In this document: positions 19,026-29,168 of the stretch, in pieces | How positions within the stretch are numbered: the first letter of the stretch is position 1 | Layout: each line of letters starts with the position of its first letter | NCBI RefSeq assembly: GCF_907164915.1 | Contig: NC_061868.1 | Location: 19,215,819 to 19,279,818 of the forward strand | DNA length: 64,000 bases | Source: Impatiens glandulifera | Taxonomy: Eukaryota > Streptophyta > Magnoliopsida > Ericales > Balsaminaceae | Direction of reading: 5' to 3' | Position numbers and translations under genes: made by a program | Notes under the pieces: generated by a model | Database searches by the model: none | Seen by the model: the letters and a program-made list of their open reading frames with translations, nothing else | Told to the model about the DNA's origin: nothing

Positions 19026-21220
19026 TGTTGGGTCAAATTATTTTGACTAAGGGTTGAAATAATTTAACCACTGAGATTTTGATGATGAAATAACTTATAA
19101 GTTTTGATACAGGTGTATTGAAACAATATTTCATAAGACTTGGATCTAATGAGGGTCATTAGACCGATTTTGGCTTTCATTGCATAAAATTAGACGTACA
19201 GTCTAACTCATCGGAGTTAGACGTGTAGTCTAATAGACGTATAATTAGACGAATATTCTAATAGATACACGAAATTAGACGTAAGTCTAATGCATAGAAT
19301 TAGACATACAGTCTAACTCATCGGAGTTAGACGTGTAGTCTAATAAATGTAAAGAATTAGACGTAAGTCTAATGAATGCACGGAATTAGACATAAGTTTA
19401 ATAGAATTAGACGTACAGTCTAACTCATCGGAGTTAGACGTGTAGTCTAATAGATGTAAAGAATTAGACGTAAGTCTAATGAATTCATAAAATTAGACGT
19501 ACAGTCTAACTCATCGGAGTTAGACGTGTAGTCTAAATAGACACGGAATTAAACGTAAGTCTAATGCGCTTAGAATTAAACGGGTAGTCTAATAGATATT
19601 CGGAATCAGACGTACAGTCTAACTCAGTGGAGTTAGACGTGTAGTCTAATATATTTGCAATTAGACGAGTAGTCTAATTTATACAAAATTAGTCGTGAAG
19701 CCTAACTTAATGAAGTTAGACATGCAGTCTAATAGAATGTGAAAGTTAGACGTGCGTCTAACTCCTTCAGACAAGTCTGTGGTAGAACTGAAATTAGACG
19801 TGCAGTATAACTCAGTAGAGTTAGACATGCAGTCTAATGGTTATTGGATAATTAGACGTGTAGTCTAATTAGTGAAAGTTAGACGTGCGTCTAACTCCTT
19901 CAGACTAGTCTGAGGTAGAACCAGAATTAGACGTGCAGTCTAACTCAGTAGAGTTAGACGTACAGTTTAATGGTTATTGGATAATTAGACGTGTAGTCTA
20001 ATTAGTGAAAGTTAGACGTGCATCTAACTCCTTTAGACAAGTCTGAGGTAGAACCGGAATTAGACGTGCAGTCTAACTCAGTGGAATTAGACGTACAGTC
20101 TAATGGTTATTTGATAATTAGACGTGTAGTCAAATTAGTGAAAGTTAGACGTGTGTCTAACTCCTTCAGACAAGTCTGAGGTAGAACTGGAATTAGACGT
20201 GCAATCTAACTCAGTAGAGTTAGACGTGCAGTCTAATGGTTATTATAATTAGACGCGAGTCTAATTCTATTAGACTAGGCGGTCTAATAGACGTTTTTCT
20301 ATTAGAAGGAGATGACTTATTTCATTAGACTGATTTTCAAAATTTGTCTAACTGAAATACGTCTAATGCTCAGTTTAAGCAGTACGCTTAAATCTAGCAT
20401 TTCACCTACCCACGTGCTATAGTTGTACCCTACTTCTTCTCTACTTTCTAGTGAAGATTAGTACAACAGCTATATGCATTCAATCAAGGAATGCCACGTA
20501 AGAGAATTTTCCTCAAATTACTTGTTTTGCAGATACATCCCTGATGGAATATTCGGCGCACTACTAGTGATGTATGGCCACAATCCTTGTGCTCATAACC
20601 TGTTGTGTACAATGGAGGCTTTCCAATGGAAGAGTGTCACGTATCATTCTTGAAGTTTCGATCGTTAGCTCCTGCTCAGTATTTAACCAATCATAAGGAC
20701 AACAGACGAAGCACCTATTACTTGGCAATCTTTCTTACTAAAACTACAGAGAATTCAAGCCTTTGAATATTGTGAAGCTTCTTTCTAATTGTACTGTGTG
20801 TGAATCGAGAGAGAGAGCTAAAATAAAAACACATTTACCTGAGTGATATTCTTCATCTTGTAATTGAACAGAAGGTGTTTTATTCGATAGTGAGCTAAGT
20901 GTGTGTGTAAACTGTATTTGATTCTAATCATATTATAGTGAATCCTTCCGGTGGTTGGAAGAAGGGGTGACGTAGGAGAGTTTCTCCGAACATCCATAAA
21001 CAAACTAATGTGTTGATCTTTAATGTCATCTTTTCATATTTCATCTTGTGCTTCAAACCCAAGTAAACAATTCCGCCTTGAATCCGTTTCAAGTGTATAC
21101 ACAAGTTTGCGTAGAATATAAAGCGAATTAAATTCCTAACAGGATTTCTTTCAAACTGTTTTTCATAAGTCTTCATCCTTAGCCAGACCCCAGTCTCTAT
21201 CGATAAAGTCGATCCTATCA
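19026..21220 (+). mobile_element. Solo LTR (s2, element-D type) in element E gag
   Basis: Starts TGTTGGGTCAAATTATTTTG and ends GATCCTATCA, on the plus strand. The TSD TTTTC lies at 19021-19025 and 21222-21226 (one extra base at the right edge). The start and end match the LTRs of element D, and the rest is LTR-like: a palindrome array about 19190-20330, then the conserved core at about 20938-21000. No internal sequence is present. It marks the fourth level of the nest (B, D, E, s2). Confidence 0.9.
19190..20330. repeat. AGACGT palindrome array in solo LTR s2
   Basis: Over 1.1 kb of short repeats based on TTAGACGTGCAGTCTAA and its variants (TCGGAGTTAGACGTGTAGTC, CTCCTTCAGACAAGTCTG). Higher-order units of roughly 115-130 bp recur at about 19735-20260 (GTTAGACGTGCGTCTAACTCC ... 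GGTTATTGGATAATTAG). The array can form many small stem-loops in RNA or single-stranded cDNA. Confidence 0.88.
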
Positions 21221-21226
21221 ATTTTC

Positions 21227-21535
21227 CTAGTTCTTTCATTTCCCTCATGAAGTTGAATTACCGTTTCCCATACTTCCTTTGAGGTTTTGCAATCTCTGAC
21301 CTTGTAGAAGGTGTTTCTGTCCAAACCGTTGAAGATATGTTTTCTGGCGTGATTGTCCAGATTGTTTCTCCTCTTATCCTCACATGTCCAATACTTTCTA
21401 TCTTTATCAATTATTACCGGTCCTTCAGAAAGAATGAGCGGCATCTCATCAACCATAGTGATTAGGTGCAAGTGCATGCATATCTTCCAGTTGGCGAAAT
21501 CATCCCCTTCTAGCATTGGAGGCTTCTCGAAAGTC
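21227..21535 (-). pseudogene. Element E gag, N-terminal part
   Basis: Starts at 21535, just inside the PBS (reading MTFEKPPMLEGDDFANWK), with the DUF4219/UBN2 pattern MHLHLITMVDEM, KRRNNLDNHARKHIFNGL and EVWETVIQLHEGNERT. It is interrupted by solo LTR s2 at codons for the TKENKIM motif, which resumes at 19020. A 1-bp deletion near the junction also shifts the frame. Confidence 0.87.
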
Positions 21536-21576
21536 ATGCTTGCTTGCTTCGGGTTGCTTGAGTATTGAAATTAATT

Positions 21577-21588
21577 GCTCTGATACCA
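21577..21588 (-). other. Primer binding site of element E
   Basis: TGGTATCAGAGC on the minus strand, 2 bp from the LTR; initiator tRNA-Met type. Confidence 0.93.
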
Positions 21589-21590
21589 AT

Positions 21591-22864
21591 TGTTAGGATC
21601 TAGTTCGAGGCTAGCGGACCGAGGTCTAGCCGGTTAGCTTTTTTAACGGTTGGTGTTTAATCCGGTTAGAGATTAACACCGGGTTTCAATACTACACAAA
21701 CTGTCACAAACCCTTGAACCGAGTTCAAGTGCGGAGATGGTTTGTTTCCAGTTGAAGCAACACACACAGGATGAATAAAGATAGAATCTGGATAATATCG
21801 GTTTGGAGATTAGGAGGTCGGTTTAAGGTATAGTGAATCGGTTAGAACGGTGCAAGTCGGTTAGTGTGAGTCGGTTAGAACGTAGAGCTGGCATAAAGTA
21901 AAGAACAAGACACAGGTTTTTATGGATGTTCGGAGATAAAACTCCTACGTCACCCCTTCTTCTTGAAACCGCGAGAAGGATATTCACTAAGAAATACACG
22001 AACACAATATCCGATCGAGACTTATTTGCTGCTCGATAAACACTCGTACAATTCTCATAGAAATTGTAATCTCACTTCAAATGCACACTTAAGCTTTTTA
22101 ATCTTAGAGAGATAAACACAACTTGTAACTTTGATTGTTGGAACTCTTAAATGTTGTCTCTTGTAACTTATGAAACTCTCAGAACTGCATTTACTCCTCT
22201 TCAGCTCCTTCTTTTATAGGTGAAATGTGTCAACGGTCACATTTCTTTAACGGATACCTTCGGGGTAATCCTTGAATTTGATTGGTTGAGTAGAGGTTTA
22301 GTGTTGCAGTACTGGTGGTTTAAGCTTCCAACGCATAGGTAAAACTAGCTAGGATTGTCTTTTACTTAGTATAGCAACTATCGGTTGGACAGTTGCCTGC
22401 ACCTGGAAGGTTGTGCCTCCGACTTATCCCAGAGTAGAAAGATCTCTTCATGTAATCTTTTGTAGCTTGCAGAGTATCATCACACTTGTATGGATGTGAC
22501 AATGTTACAGTCTTTTCCTTTGATATCATCCTTTGCATATACCCAAAGTGTCTATTTACACCGATTTGTAGATTGTACTTAGTTTGATAGTTCTGACTTC
22601 TTTCTTAAGTAGTCTCTTCATCGGTTTTCCGGTTAGATACTGCATTTCGGTTTGGGATATCTACCAGTTGTTCATAGCTTCAGGTTAACCGGATAGCTTT
22701 CCGGTTTTGGATACATCCTCTACTTCTTCTAACCGGTCTTGACTTCTTGATCGGTTGGATTCTTGACCGGTTAGAGTTTTGACCGTTCCTGGTTCTTAAC
22801 CGATCCTGCACAGGAAGTTTGTTTTTGTTAAGTTCTTATTTTAACTGGTCTAATTTATCTAACA
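21591..22864 (-). repeat. 5' LTR of element E
   Basis: Partner of 7078-8364, with the same termini TGTTAGGATC and ATCTAACA. It holds the minus-strand TATA box CCTATAAAAG (22211-22220) and the conserved core (about 21919-21989). Followed on the right by TSD TAGTT. Confidence 0.93.
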
Positions 22865-23127
22865 TAGTTAGACGTGCAGTTTAACAGACGTAGTTAGACG
22901 TGCAGTCTAACAGATACGTAGTTAGACGTGCAGTCTAACAGAGACGTAGTTAGACGTCCAGTCTAACGGATACGTAGTTAGACGTGCAGTCTAACAGACG
23001 TAGTTAGACGTGCAGTCTAATAGACGTAGTTAGATGTGTAGTCTAACAGACGTAGTTAGACGCGTAGTCTAACAGATGAGAGTTAGACGTGCAGTCTAAC
23101 TCCTTCAGATTAGTCTGAAGAGATGTA
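22865..23127 (+). repeat. 5' LTR of element D, part 2 (palindrome array)
   Basis: After the TSD, the D LTR resumes with GTTAGACGTGCAGTCTAACAGACGTA repeats and CTCCTTCAGATTAGTCTGAAG, matching 25860-26034 of the 3' LTR. It then jumps directly to internal sequence at about 23128. The R/U5 part and about all of gag-pol are deleted. Confidence 0.8.
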
Positions 23128-23139
23128 TAGTTAGAACCC

Positions 23140-24069
23140 GTGATGTCCATGCAAGTTCATACCCAAATCAGTCATATTCAGACCGTTCAAGCAAACTCGC
23201 AAGAAATATTATCCAAAAAAGGATCTTCACTTAAAGGTACAAAGCTCATGAAGTCCGTGACTGCATTGATGGCAACTCTTCTGAAGAATGTGGCAGAAAT
23301 TGGATCTAATATGGTGAAAATCATGAAGACCTAGAAAGAGGACAAGAAGGAATTCGCTGATCTTCTTAAAACCCACAAAGAAATGGAGCAGATACTAAAG
23401 AAGAACACGTACGAGGTTCATATCGCCAACAAGACATATTCCAAATTTGAAAAGAACTTCTTCAAGCGATAATCTGAGTTGCTTGACTGTGAAAGAACAA
23501 TCAATGTTGATCTTCAACGTGAGGTTATGGATGGAATAGACTTGATTTGACATCAGATGGTTGAGGTTCAAGGCAACATGAGAAGAGCAGATGCTGAAAG
23601 ATTAGAATATGTTGATTCCGTTGAAATGAATTTTAAGGCTGAAGAAGACGCTAAGGCTGTTGCTTAGAAAGAAAAGAATCTGATTTGTCAAGGTGAAGGC
23701 AATAGAGATAGAAGAGGTGATGGTGTTTAAACTGGCACCAGGTCCAAGCGAAAGTCAATTGGTGATGATAGCGATAGACCAATTAAAAGAGGCGGAGGTC
23801 GCAGCGGTGATCGCGGTGGTAGAAGCACTAGCGGTGATCGCGGTGACAGAAGCTCTAGCGGCACTCGTGGTAGCCAAAGTGATGGAGTCGCTCGTGGTGG
23901 CCGAAGTGATGGAACTGGTCATGGTGGCCGTTCTCTTACTCCCTTTCACAATCTGCTAACTGGTCAAAAGATGAGTGGTGAAGAACTCAGATATGAAGGA
24001 TCTAATTTCACGATCGACCCACTCATAGAAAAGGGAAGAACAATAATCTCCTTTCTCCTCCCTTGTTAG
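23140..24069 (+). pseudogene. Element D accessory ORF, coiled coil plus Gly/Arg-rich tail
   Basis: One frame from 23140 to the TAG near 24067 reads as a single protein broken by five nonsense codons. The first half is helical and charged (KEFADLLKTHKEMEQILKK, FEKNFFKR, SELLDCERTINVDL), likely coiled coil. The second half is a Gly/Arg/Ser/Asp repeat (GGGRSGDRGGRS, TSGDRGDRSS, VARGGRSDGTGHGG), an RGG-like RNA-binding composition. It lies directly before the PPT, the same place as accessory ORF 3 of E, and probably corresponds to its C-terminal half. The globular domain is absent because of the deletion. Confidence 0.7.
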
Positions 24070-24211
24070 TTTATGAACTCTGTTCCTTGAATTCTGTTTC
24101 TGAATACTGGTTATGGAAAGTGTTTGTGTAAGATGGGTGAACAAGTTTAACTATTTCTTTATATGATGGGTTTTTAATTTGTTATCTATGCAAAGTTTTA
24201 ACATCATCATC

Positions 24212-24225
24212 AAAAAAGGGGAAAT
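24212..24225 (+). other. Polypurine tract of element D
   Basis: AAAAAAGGGGAAAT immediately before the 3' LTR start TGTTGGG at 24226. It would prime plus-strand synthesis. It establishes plus orientation for D. Confidence 0.88.
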
Positions 24226-24480
24226 TGTTGGGTCAAATTATTTTGACTAAGTGTCAAAGTAGTTTGACTATTGAAATTTTGATGATGAATGTATATAAAA
24301 CTCAATCTATGCCGTCTAATCATTTTTGGTGCAGGTGTGATTATGTTAGACTAAGTATTAATGAGGATCATTAGACTGATTGGTCTTTAGATGCATTGAG
24401 TTAGACGTGCAATCTAATAGACGTAGTTAAACGTGTTGTCTAACAGACGTAGTTAGACGTGCAATCTAACGGATACGTAG

Positions 24481-25688
24481 TGTTAGATAAAATTAGACCG
24501 GTTAATAGAACATAACACAAACAAACTTCCTATACAGGAACGGTCAAACAACAAAACCGGTCAAGCAACTCAATAGGCCAAATACCTCAACCGGTTAAGA
24601 AACTCCACCAGTCAAGTTATCAAACCGACCAAAAACCTGACCGAACAAGAAAGACAAGATCGGTCAAAACAGAAAGCCGAAAACACTAGACAGTCGGTCA
24701 TTTAGAAGCCAAGGAATAATCGGAAGTCATCCGGTTAACACACATAACCGACCGACATAAAAAGATACTTCGAGTATCTATTGAGAATGATGCCAAAGGA
24801 ACAGACTGAACATTGCCATATTCATACAAGTCTGAGGAAAGTCTGCAGGCTGCAGAAGACCGTCCTACAAGATCTTTCCACTTCAGGATAAATCAGAAAG
24901 GCAATCTTCCAAGTACAGACAACTGCCCAACCGACAGTTGCTATATTGAGTAAAAGACAAACCTACCCGGTTTGACCTACATACTGGAAGACTAGACCGC
25001 TAGGTCTGAAGACTAGACCGCCAGGTCTGAATCACTGAACCTCTGCTCAACCAATCAGATTCAAGGAAATGAAATGTGACCGTTGGAACATTTTACCTAT
25101 AAAAGAAGGAGCTGAAGAGGTGTAAGCGTGGGATTTTTGAGGATTACAAGTTCTGAATTTTCAATATTGTGCTCTATCTCTAGAAAGCTTAAAGCGCTTA
25201 TTTGAAGTGTATTCTACAATTTCGAGCAGGAAATAAGTCTCGATCGGATTGTGTTTGTATTCCTTAGTGAATATCCTTCTCGCGGTTTTGAGAGGAAGGG
25301 GTGACGTAGGAGTTTATCTCCGAACATCCATAAAAACCTGTCTTGTTATTTACTTTCCGCCTTCTTTACTTTATAATCGATCTGCACTAACCTACTAATA
25401 CCGCTCCAACCGATTCAACATCACCTAAACCAAATTACTAAGTCTCAAAACCGACCCAGCAATTTCCAAACCTGTCCTATTCAAATCCGGTTCTACCTAT
25501 CTTGTATATGTGCTGCTTCAACCTGAAACAACCCACTTCCGCACTTGAACTCGGTTCAAAGGTTTGTGACAGTTTATGTAGTATTGAAACCCCGATGTTA
25601 ATTTCTAATCGAATTAATCACCACCCTTTGAGTGAGACGCGATAACCGGCCAGAACCCGGTCCTCCAGCCCCGACCTAGATCATAACA
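24481..25688 (+). mobile_element. Solo LTR (s3, element-E type) in 3' LTR of D
   Basis: Starts TGTTAGATAAAATTAGACCG and ends GATCATAACA; it is the reverse complement of E-type LTRs, so it is plus oriented. TSD CGTAG at 24476-24480 and TGTAG at 25689-25693 (one mismatch, consistent with later mutation). TATA CCTATAAAAG at 25096-25105, core at 25266-25334. Confidence 0.88.
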
Positions 25689-25693
25689 TGTAG

Positions 25694-26060
25694 TTAGACG
25701 TGCAGTCTAACGGATACGTAGTTAGACGTATAATCTAACGGATACGTAGTTAGACGTGCAGTCTAACGGATACGTAGTTAGACGTGCAGTCTAATAGATA
25801 CTTAGTTAAATGTGTAGTTTAACAGATACGTAGTTAGACGTGCAGTCTAACAGACGTAGTTAGACGTGCAGTATAACAGATACGTAGTTAGACATGCAGT
25901 CTAACGGAGACGTACTTAGATTTGTAGTCTAACAGATACGTAGTTAGACGTGCAGTCTAACAGACGTAGTTAGACGTGCAGTCTAATAGATAAGAGTTAG
26001 ACGTACAGTCTAACTCCTTCAGATTAGTCTGAAGGGATGTGTTATTAGACGTGTCGTCTA
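25694..26060. repeat. Palindrome array of 3' LTR D
   Basis: Tandem units of about 26-28 bp, GGATACGTAGTTAGACGTGC plus AGTCTAAC, the same unit as at 6940-7077 and 22865-23110. Confidence 0.88.
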
Positions 26061-27012
26061 ATCCCATTAGACGAGGTGGTCTAATGGATCCTGCTATTAG
26101 ACGGGGGCGTCTAACTTCATTAGACGAGTTCGTATAAGTGAAATACGTTTAATGCCATGCTTAAGCAGTTGCTTGAAGCTAGCACCCAACTGCACGCTAC
26201 TCCTGCTCCACTTTCTAGTGAAGATCAGTACCACAGTCAGTTGCAACCAATTGATTAATACCACGTAAGCAAATATTCTTCTCACAACTTGTTTTTGTAG
26301 GAATATCCTTAAAGAATATTTGGCGCACTACCAGATTGGTACGGCCACGATCCTAGTGCTCATAGTCTGCTGTGTACTATGGAGGCATTCCAATGAAAGC
26401 TCGCCACGTGTCATTATGGAAGATTCGACCGTTGGTACCTACTCCTTATTTAAAGATCCTCAAGGACAACGGACGAACTTCCAGAAAAACACAACGATTG
26501 TTAGAAGATAATTTGTTGAACATTGAGAATCATACGCGAATATTCAAACTGTTATTTTTAGAGAATTGCTTTCTTGTTTACTGTGTGTTTATCAAGAGAG
26601 AGTTAGAATTAAAGCATTGTTTTAACTGAGTGATATTCTTCATCATATTGTAAGTAGAACAGATTTTGTTCTATTCAATAGTGAGCTAATCGTGCAGCTG
26701 TATTTGATTCAAAGTAACTTATAGTGAATCCTTTCGGTGGTTGGAAGAAGGGGTGACGTAGGAGAGTTTGCTCCAAACATCCATAAACAATCTGCTGTGT
26801 CATTTTCATTCTTTCATCTTCTCATTCTTGGTTCTAAGCTTCAAACCTGAGCAAACGTTTCTGCACTTGAATCGTTCAAGAGTTTGCAAGGGTTTGTGCA
26901 GAATAGAAAGTGATTTAAATACTTAACAGGATTTCTATCAAATCGTTTGTCCCAAGTCATCATCAATAGCCAGACCCCCGTCTCTATTGGTGTTGCCGAT
27001 CCTATCAGTTTT

Positions 27013-28715
27013 CGACTTCTTACTACGCTCACTCTGTTGAATAGAAATAGATTTTGTCAACTTACAACACTCACTACTTACACAGAATAAATGAATTTGT
27101 GATACACGTGAAATTCTAACACTCACTAATTTAAATGCTTAAGAAATATGGGAACGTGAGCGAAGATGGTTCAAAAGTTCTTGCAAAGTTCTCAGTTCAT
27201 AAGGTTTTAAGGTTATAAGGTGCTTAAGGTTGAGACAAGTGCTTAAGGTTGAGACAGGTGCTTAAGGTTGAGACATGTGCTTTATTAGGTAGAACTGAGT
27301 TCTCTTAAATAGGAATATGACAACGGTCATATTCTTCTTCTTCAACGGATATATTTCTTTGACAGTACATCGTTTCTTAGATTTAATTTATTGAGGATCG
27401 TTGTAGTACATTCTTTGGATATCCTATGATCTTGTTTGATAAGAAGTCAACATGGCCATTAATTGGGTTAATGATTTCCGAGGAGCATATCATCATTCAG
27501 ATTTTTCTTCTAATGATTTGGCTATCTGGAATAGTGTGACAAATATCTGCTCCAACTAGACTATTTTGGACTTATACCGAAATGGTAGTCTGATCTTCCT
27601 TTGGTAGGCTTCTACTTCCCAAAAGATTTCATCAGACTTGTATTAAAATGGAAATAATACAGTCTAATCATGTGAAGGCTCCTTTTTGTAATTGTCGAAA
27701 ATGTTTCGTGTTGCACTAAAAGGGAAATTATCGGGTGCTCTCAGTATAAATCTTTATTGGCATAAAATCGGTTCCGCCTCTTGGATCTGACCAGTTAAAC
27801 TATCGATCATATTACCGATTTATAGTTTTTGTAAATAACCAGTCAAGTTACTGTTGCATGGACATTACCGATTCTACTTCATATGGTAGAAACTAGGTCA
27901 AATAACCGATTTCGTGTTTTGTATAAGAACCGAATAATTTACCAAACTAACTACCGGACAAATGACCGATTCTACTTTGAGAAAAATAGATTAGTCTACC
28001 GATCTTACTGATCAGTAAAATCGAATTCTTCTACCAAACCGATTGAAAAACCAGTTTCGCCGTCTTTATATAACCGAGGACTATACCGGTTATGCTTCTT
28101 TATAATTGACTGAGGGGATAAAACCGATACTGAAGATATAATACTGGTCATACTGATGGTCGGTTTACCGATTTTGCTTCTTGACAAATAACTGATAAGT
28201 TTATAGATCATGTTGCTGAGCGGTAAAGTCGTTTTTCATTACCGAACAGATTTACTATTGGTTTCGGTTTTTTGACATATTATCAATAATTTTACCGAAC
28301 AACATTCTAAGCGGTAAAACCGATTTCTTTCACCAAACCGATCCACTACCGGTTCCGTTTTTTGTATAGATGGCCAAATATAAAGTCGATTAGATAAGAC
28401 CGATTTGCGCTGTTTTTATAACATCGATCAATCAGGCTGAGCGATAAAACCACCTTTTATTTCCGAACCAAACATATAACCGGTTGCTCCTCTTTGGTAG
28501 ATAGCTTAACATAATGTCGATTTGTAAGACCGAAGGAGTAAAATATGAAGGAATAAATTACCGGTTGCGGTTTTACCGATTTCTGTATTTCCGGTTTTGA
28601 TAGAAACCGAACTTCTTGACTTTCCGGTGTCTTTTTATCCTGCACAAATGATGAATTTGGTTAAGTTCTTTAGATAATTAATCACTTACTAATTAATTAT
28701 CAAATTTGTCTAAAA
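27013..28715 (-). repeat. 5' LTR of element B, part 2
   Basis: Continuation of the LTR after element D. It aligns with the LTR of element G (compare 27020-27080 with 49200-49280: CTCACT.TGTTGAA.AGAAA). It contains a 22-bp triplicate (GCTTAAGGTTGAGACAAGT, about 27221-27290) and a diverged series of short ACCGATT/CCGGTT motifs at about 27740-28640. It ends TCTAAAA at 28715, immediately followed by a PPT-like ATTTCTCCTTTTTTGATTA, so the true outer boundary may lie further right, up to about 28830. Confidence 0.75.
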
Positions 28716-28832
28716 ATTTCTCCTTTTTTGATTATTTAATCTGAATATTCAAAACATGTAATCGTTGGCCGCTTAAATTAATTTTGATTCAAAATTGTTT
28801 GATTTATAGTGATTTGGTTTCAAGAAGTGACA

Positions 28833-29168
28833 TTAGAGGTCATTGAAACAAGAATCATATTGATCTAATCTAGACACCAACTTGATAGGGTGAGCCAATT
28901 TATAATATATTAATCGCTTTGTCATCCATGTAAGTTCACAAAATACTTCTGCTAAGGAGTAATTTATCTCGTAATCTTTCATCCTCTTACTAATATAGTA
29001 TATGGAGAACTCAACTTTGTCCTCATTCTCTAGAGCCAATATTCTTTTCATACACGTATCTATCATTGTGTGGTAAAGGATCAATGGGACATCAGCCAAT
29101 ATTCTTTTCATAGACGTATCTATCATTGTGTGGTAAAGGATCAATGGGACATCAGGCCTTAGAGGCAT
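28833..29168 (-). pseudogene. Ty3/gypsy RNase H fragment with 60-bp tandem duplication
   Basis: Reads LENEDKVEFSIYYISKRMKD, YEINYSLAEVFCELTWMTKR and YYKLAHPIKLVSRLD, the pattern of gypsy RNase H (RT_RNaseH). Upstream, the segment DVPLILYHTMIDTSMKRILA occurs twice in tandem because of an in-frame 60-bp duplication at about 29034-29153. It ends at the element B boundary. Confidence 0.75.
29034..29153. repeat. 60-bp tandem duplication
   Basis: Two 60-bp copies beginning GCCAATATTCTTTTCATA and ending CAATGGGACATCA, differing at one position (ATACACG versus ATAGACG). In frame within the gypsy RNase H relic. Confidence 0.92.

Larger units (their letters stand above)
7078..22864 (-). mobile_element. 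Full-length Sirevirus-type element E with accessory ORF array
   Basis: Complete 15.8-kb minus-strand element, including a nested 2.2-kb solo LTR. It is bounded by perfect TSD TAGTT (7073-7077, 22865-22869). 5' LTR 21591-22864, PBS 21577-21588, gag 21535-17793, protease 17172-17510, integrase 16007-17159, RT-RNase H about 14350-15911, three accessory ORFs 13796-8839, triplicated PPT region, 3' LTR 7078-8364. RT motifs ([19 protein letters not shown]), the gag type and post-pol ORFs point to the Sirevirus lineage. Scattered stops make it non-autonomous now. Confidence 0.9.
6753..27007 (+). mobile_element. Sirevirus-type element D, internally deleted, inserted in LTR B
   Basis: Plus-strand element bounded by TSD GTTTT (6748-6752, 27008-27012). 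The 5' LTR (6753-7077, then 22865-about 23127) is interrupted by element E and then breaks directly into the last kilobase of internal sequence (23128-24225). The polypurine tract is at 24212-24225 and the 3' LTR at 24226-27007. gag, protease, integrase and RT are all missing, so it is a large-deletion derivative. The LTR terminus TGTTGGGTCAAATTATT is mutated to TATTGGGTC at the 5' copy. Confidence 0.85.
24226..27007 (+). repeat. 3' LTR of element D (interrupted)
   Basis: TGTTGGGTCAAATT ... GATCCTATCA, followed by TSD GTTTT at 27008-27012. It is interrupted at 24480 by solo LTR s3 and resumes at 25689/25694. It includes the palindrome array 25694-26060 and the conserved core at about 26722-26787. 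Confidence 0.88.
3728..28715 (-). mobile_element. Sirevirus-type element B (interrupted host of A and D)
   Basis: Minus-strand copia element. Integrase (3728-4200), protease region, gag (to 6335), PBS (6371-6382) and 5' LTR (6385-6752 plus 27013-28715) can be read. The LTR is split by element D with TSD GTTTT (6748-6752 and 27008-27012). The integrase is cut at 3728 by element A. The remaining pol and 3' LTR would lie beyond A, outside the window. It is highly decayed (many stops, PBS-adjacent LTR terminus mutated to TA), consistent with being the oldest copy in the nest. Confidence 0.85.

Noticed and set aside
23693..23959. Val/Ala/Glu-rich frame (EVAAVIAVVEALAVIAVTEA)
   Set aside because: It is an alternative frame of the Gly/Arg repeat of the D accessory ORF, whose main frame aligns with the family composition.
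28005..28211. 68-codon minus-strand frame
   Set aside because: Lies in the ACCGATT repeat series of LTR B; no domain.
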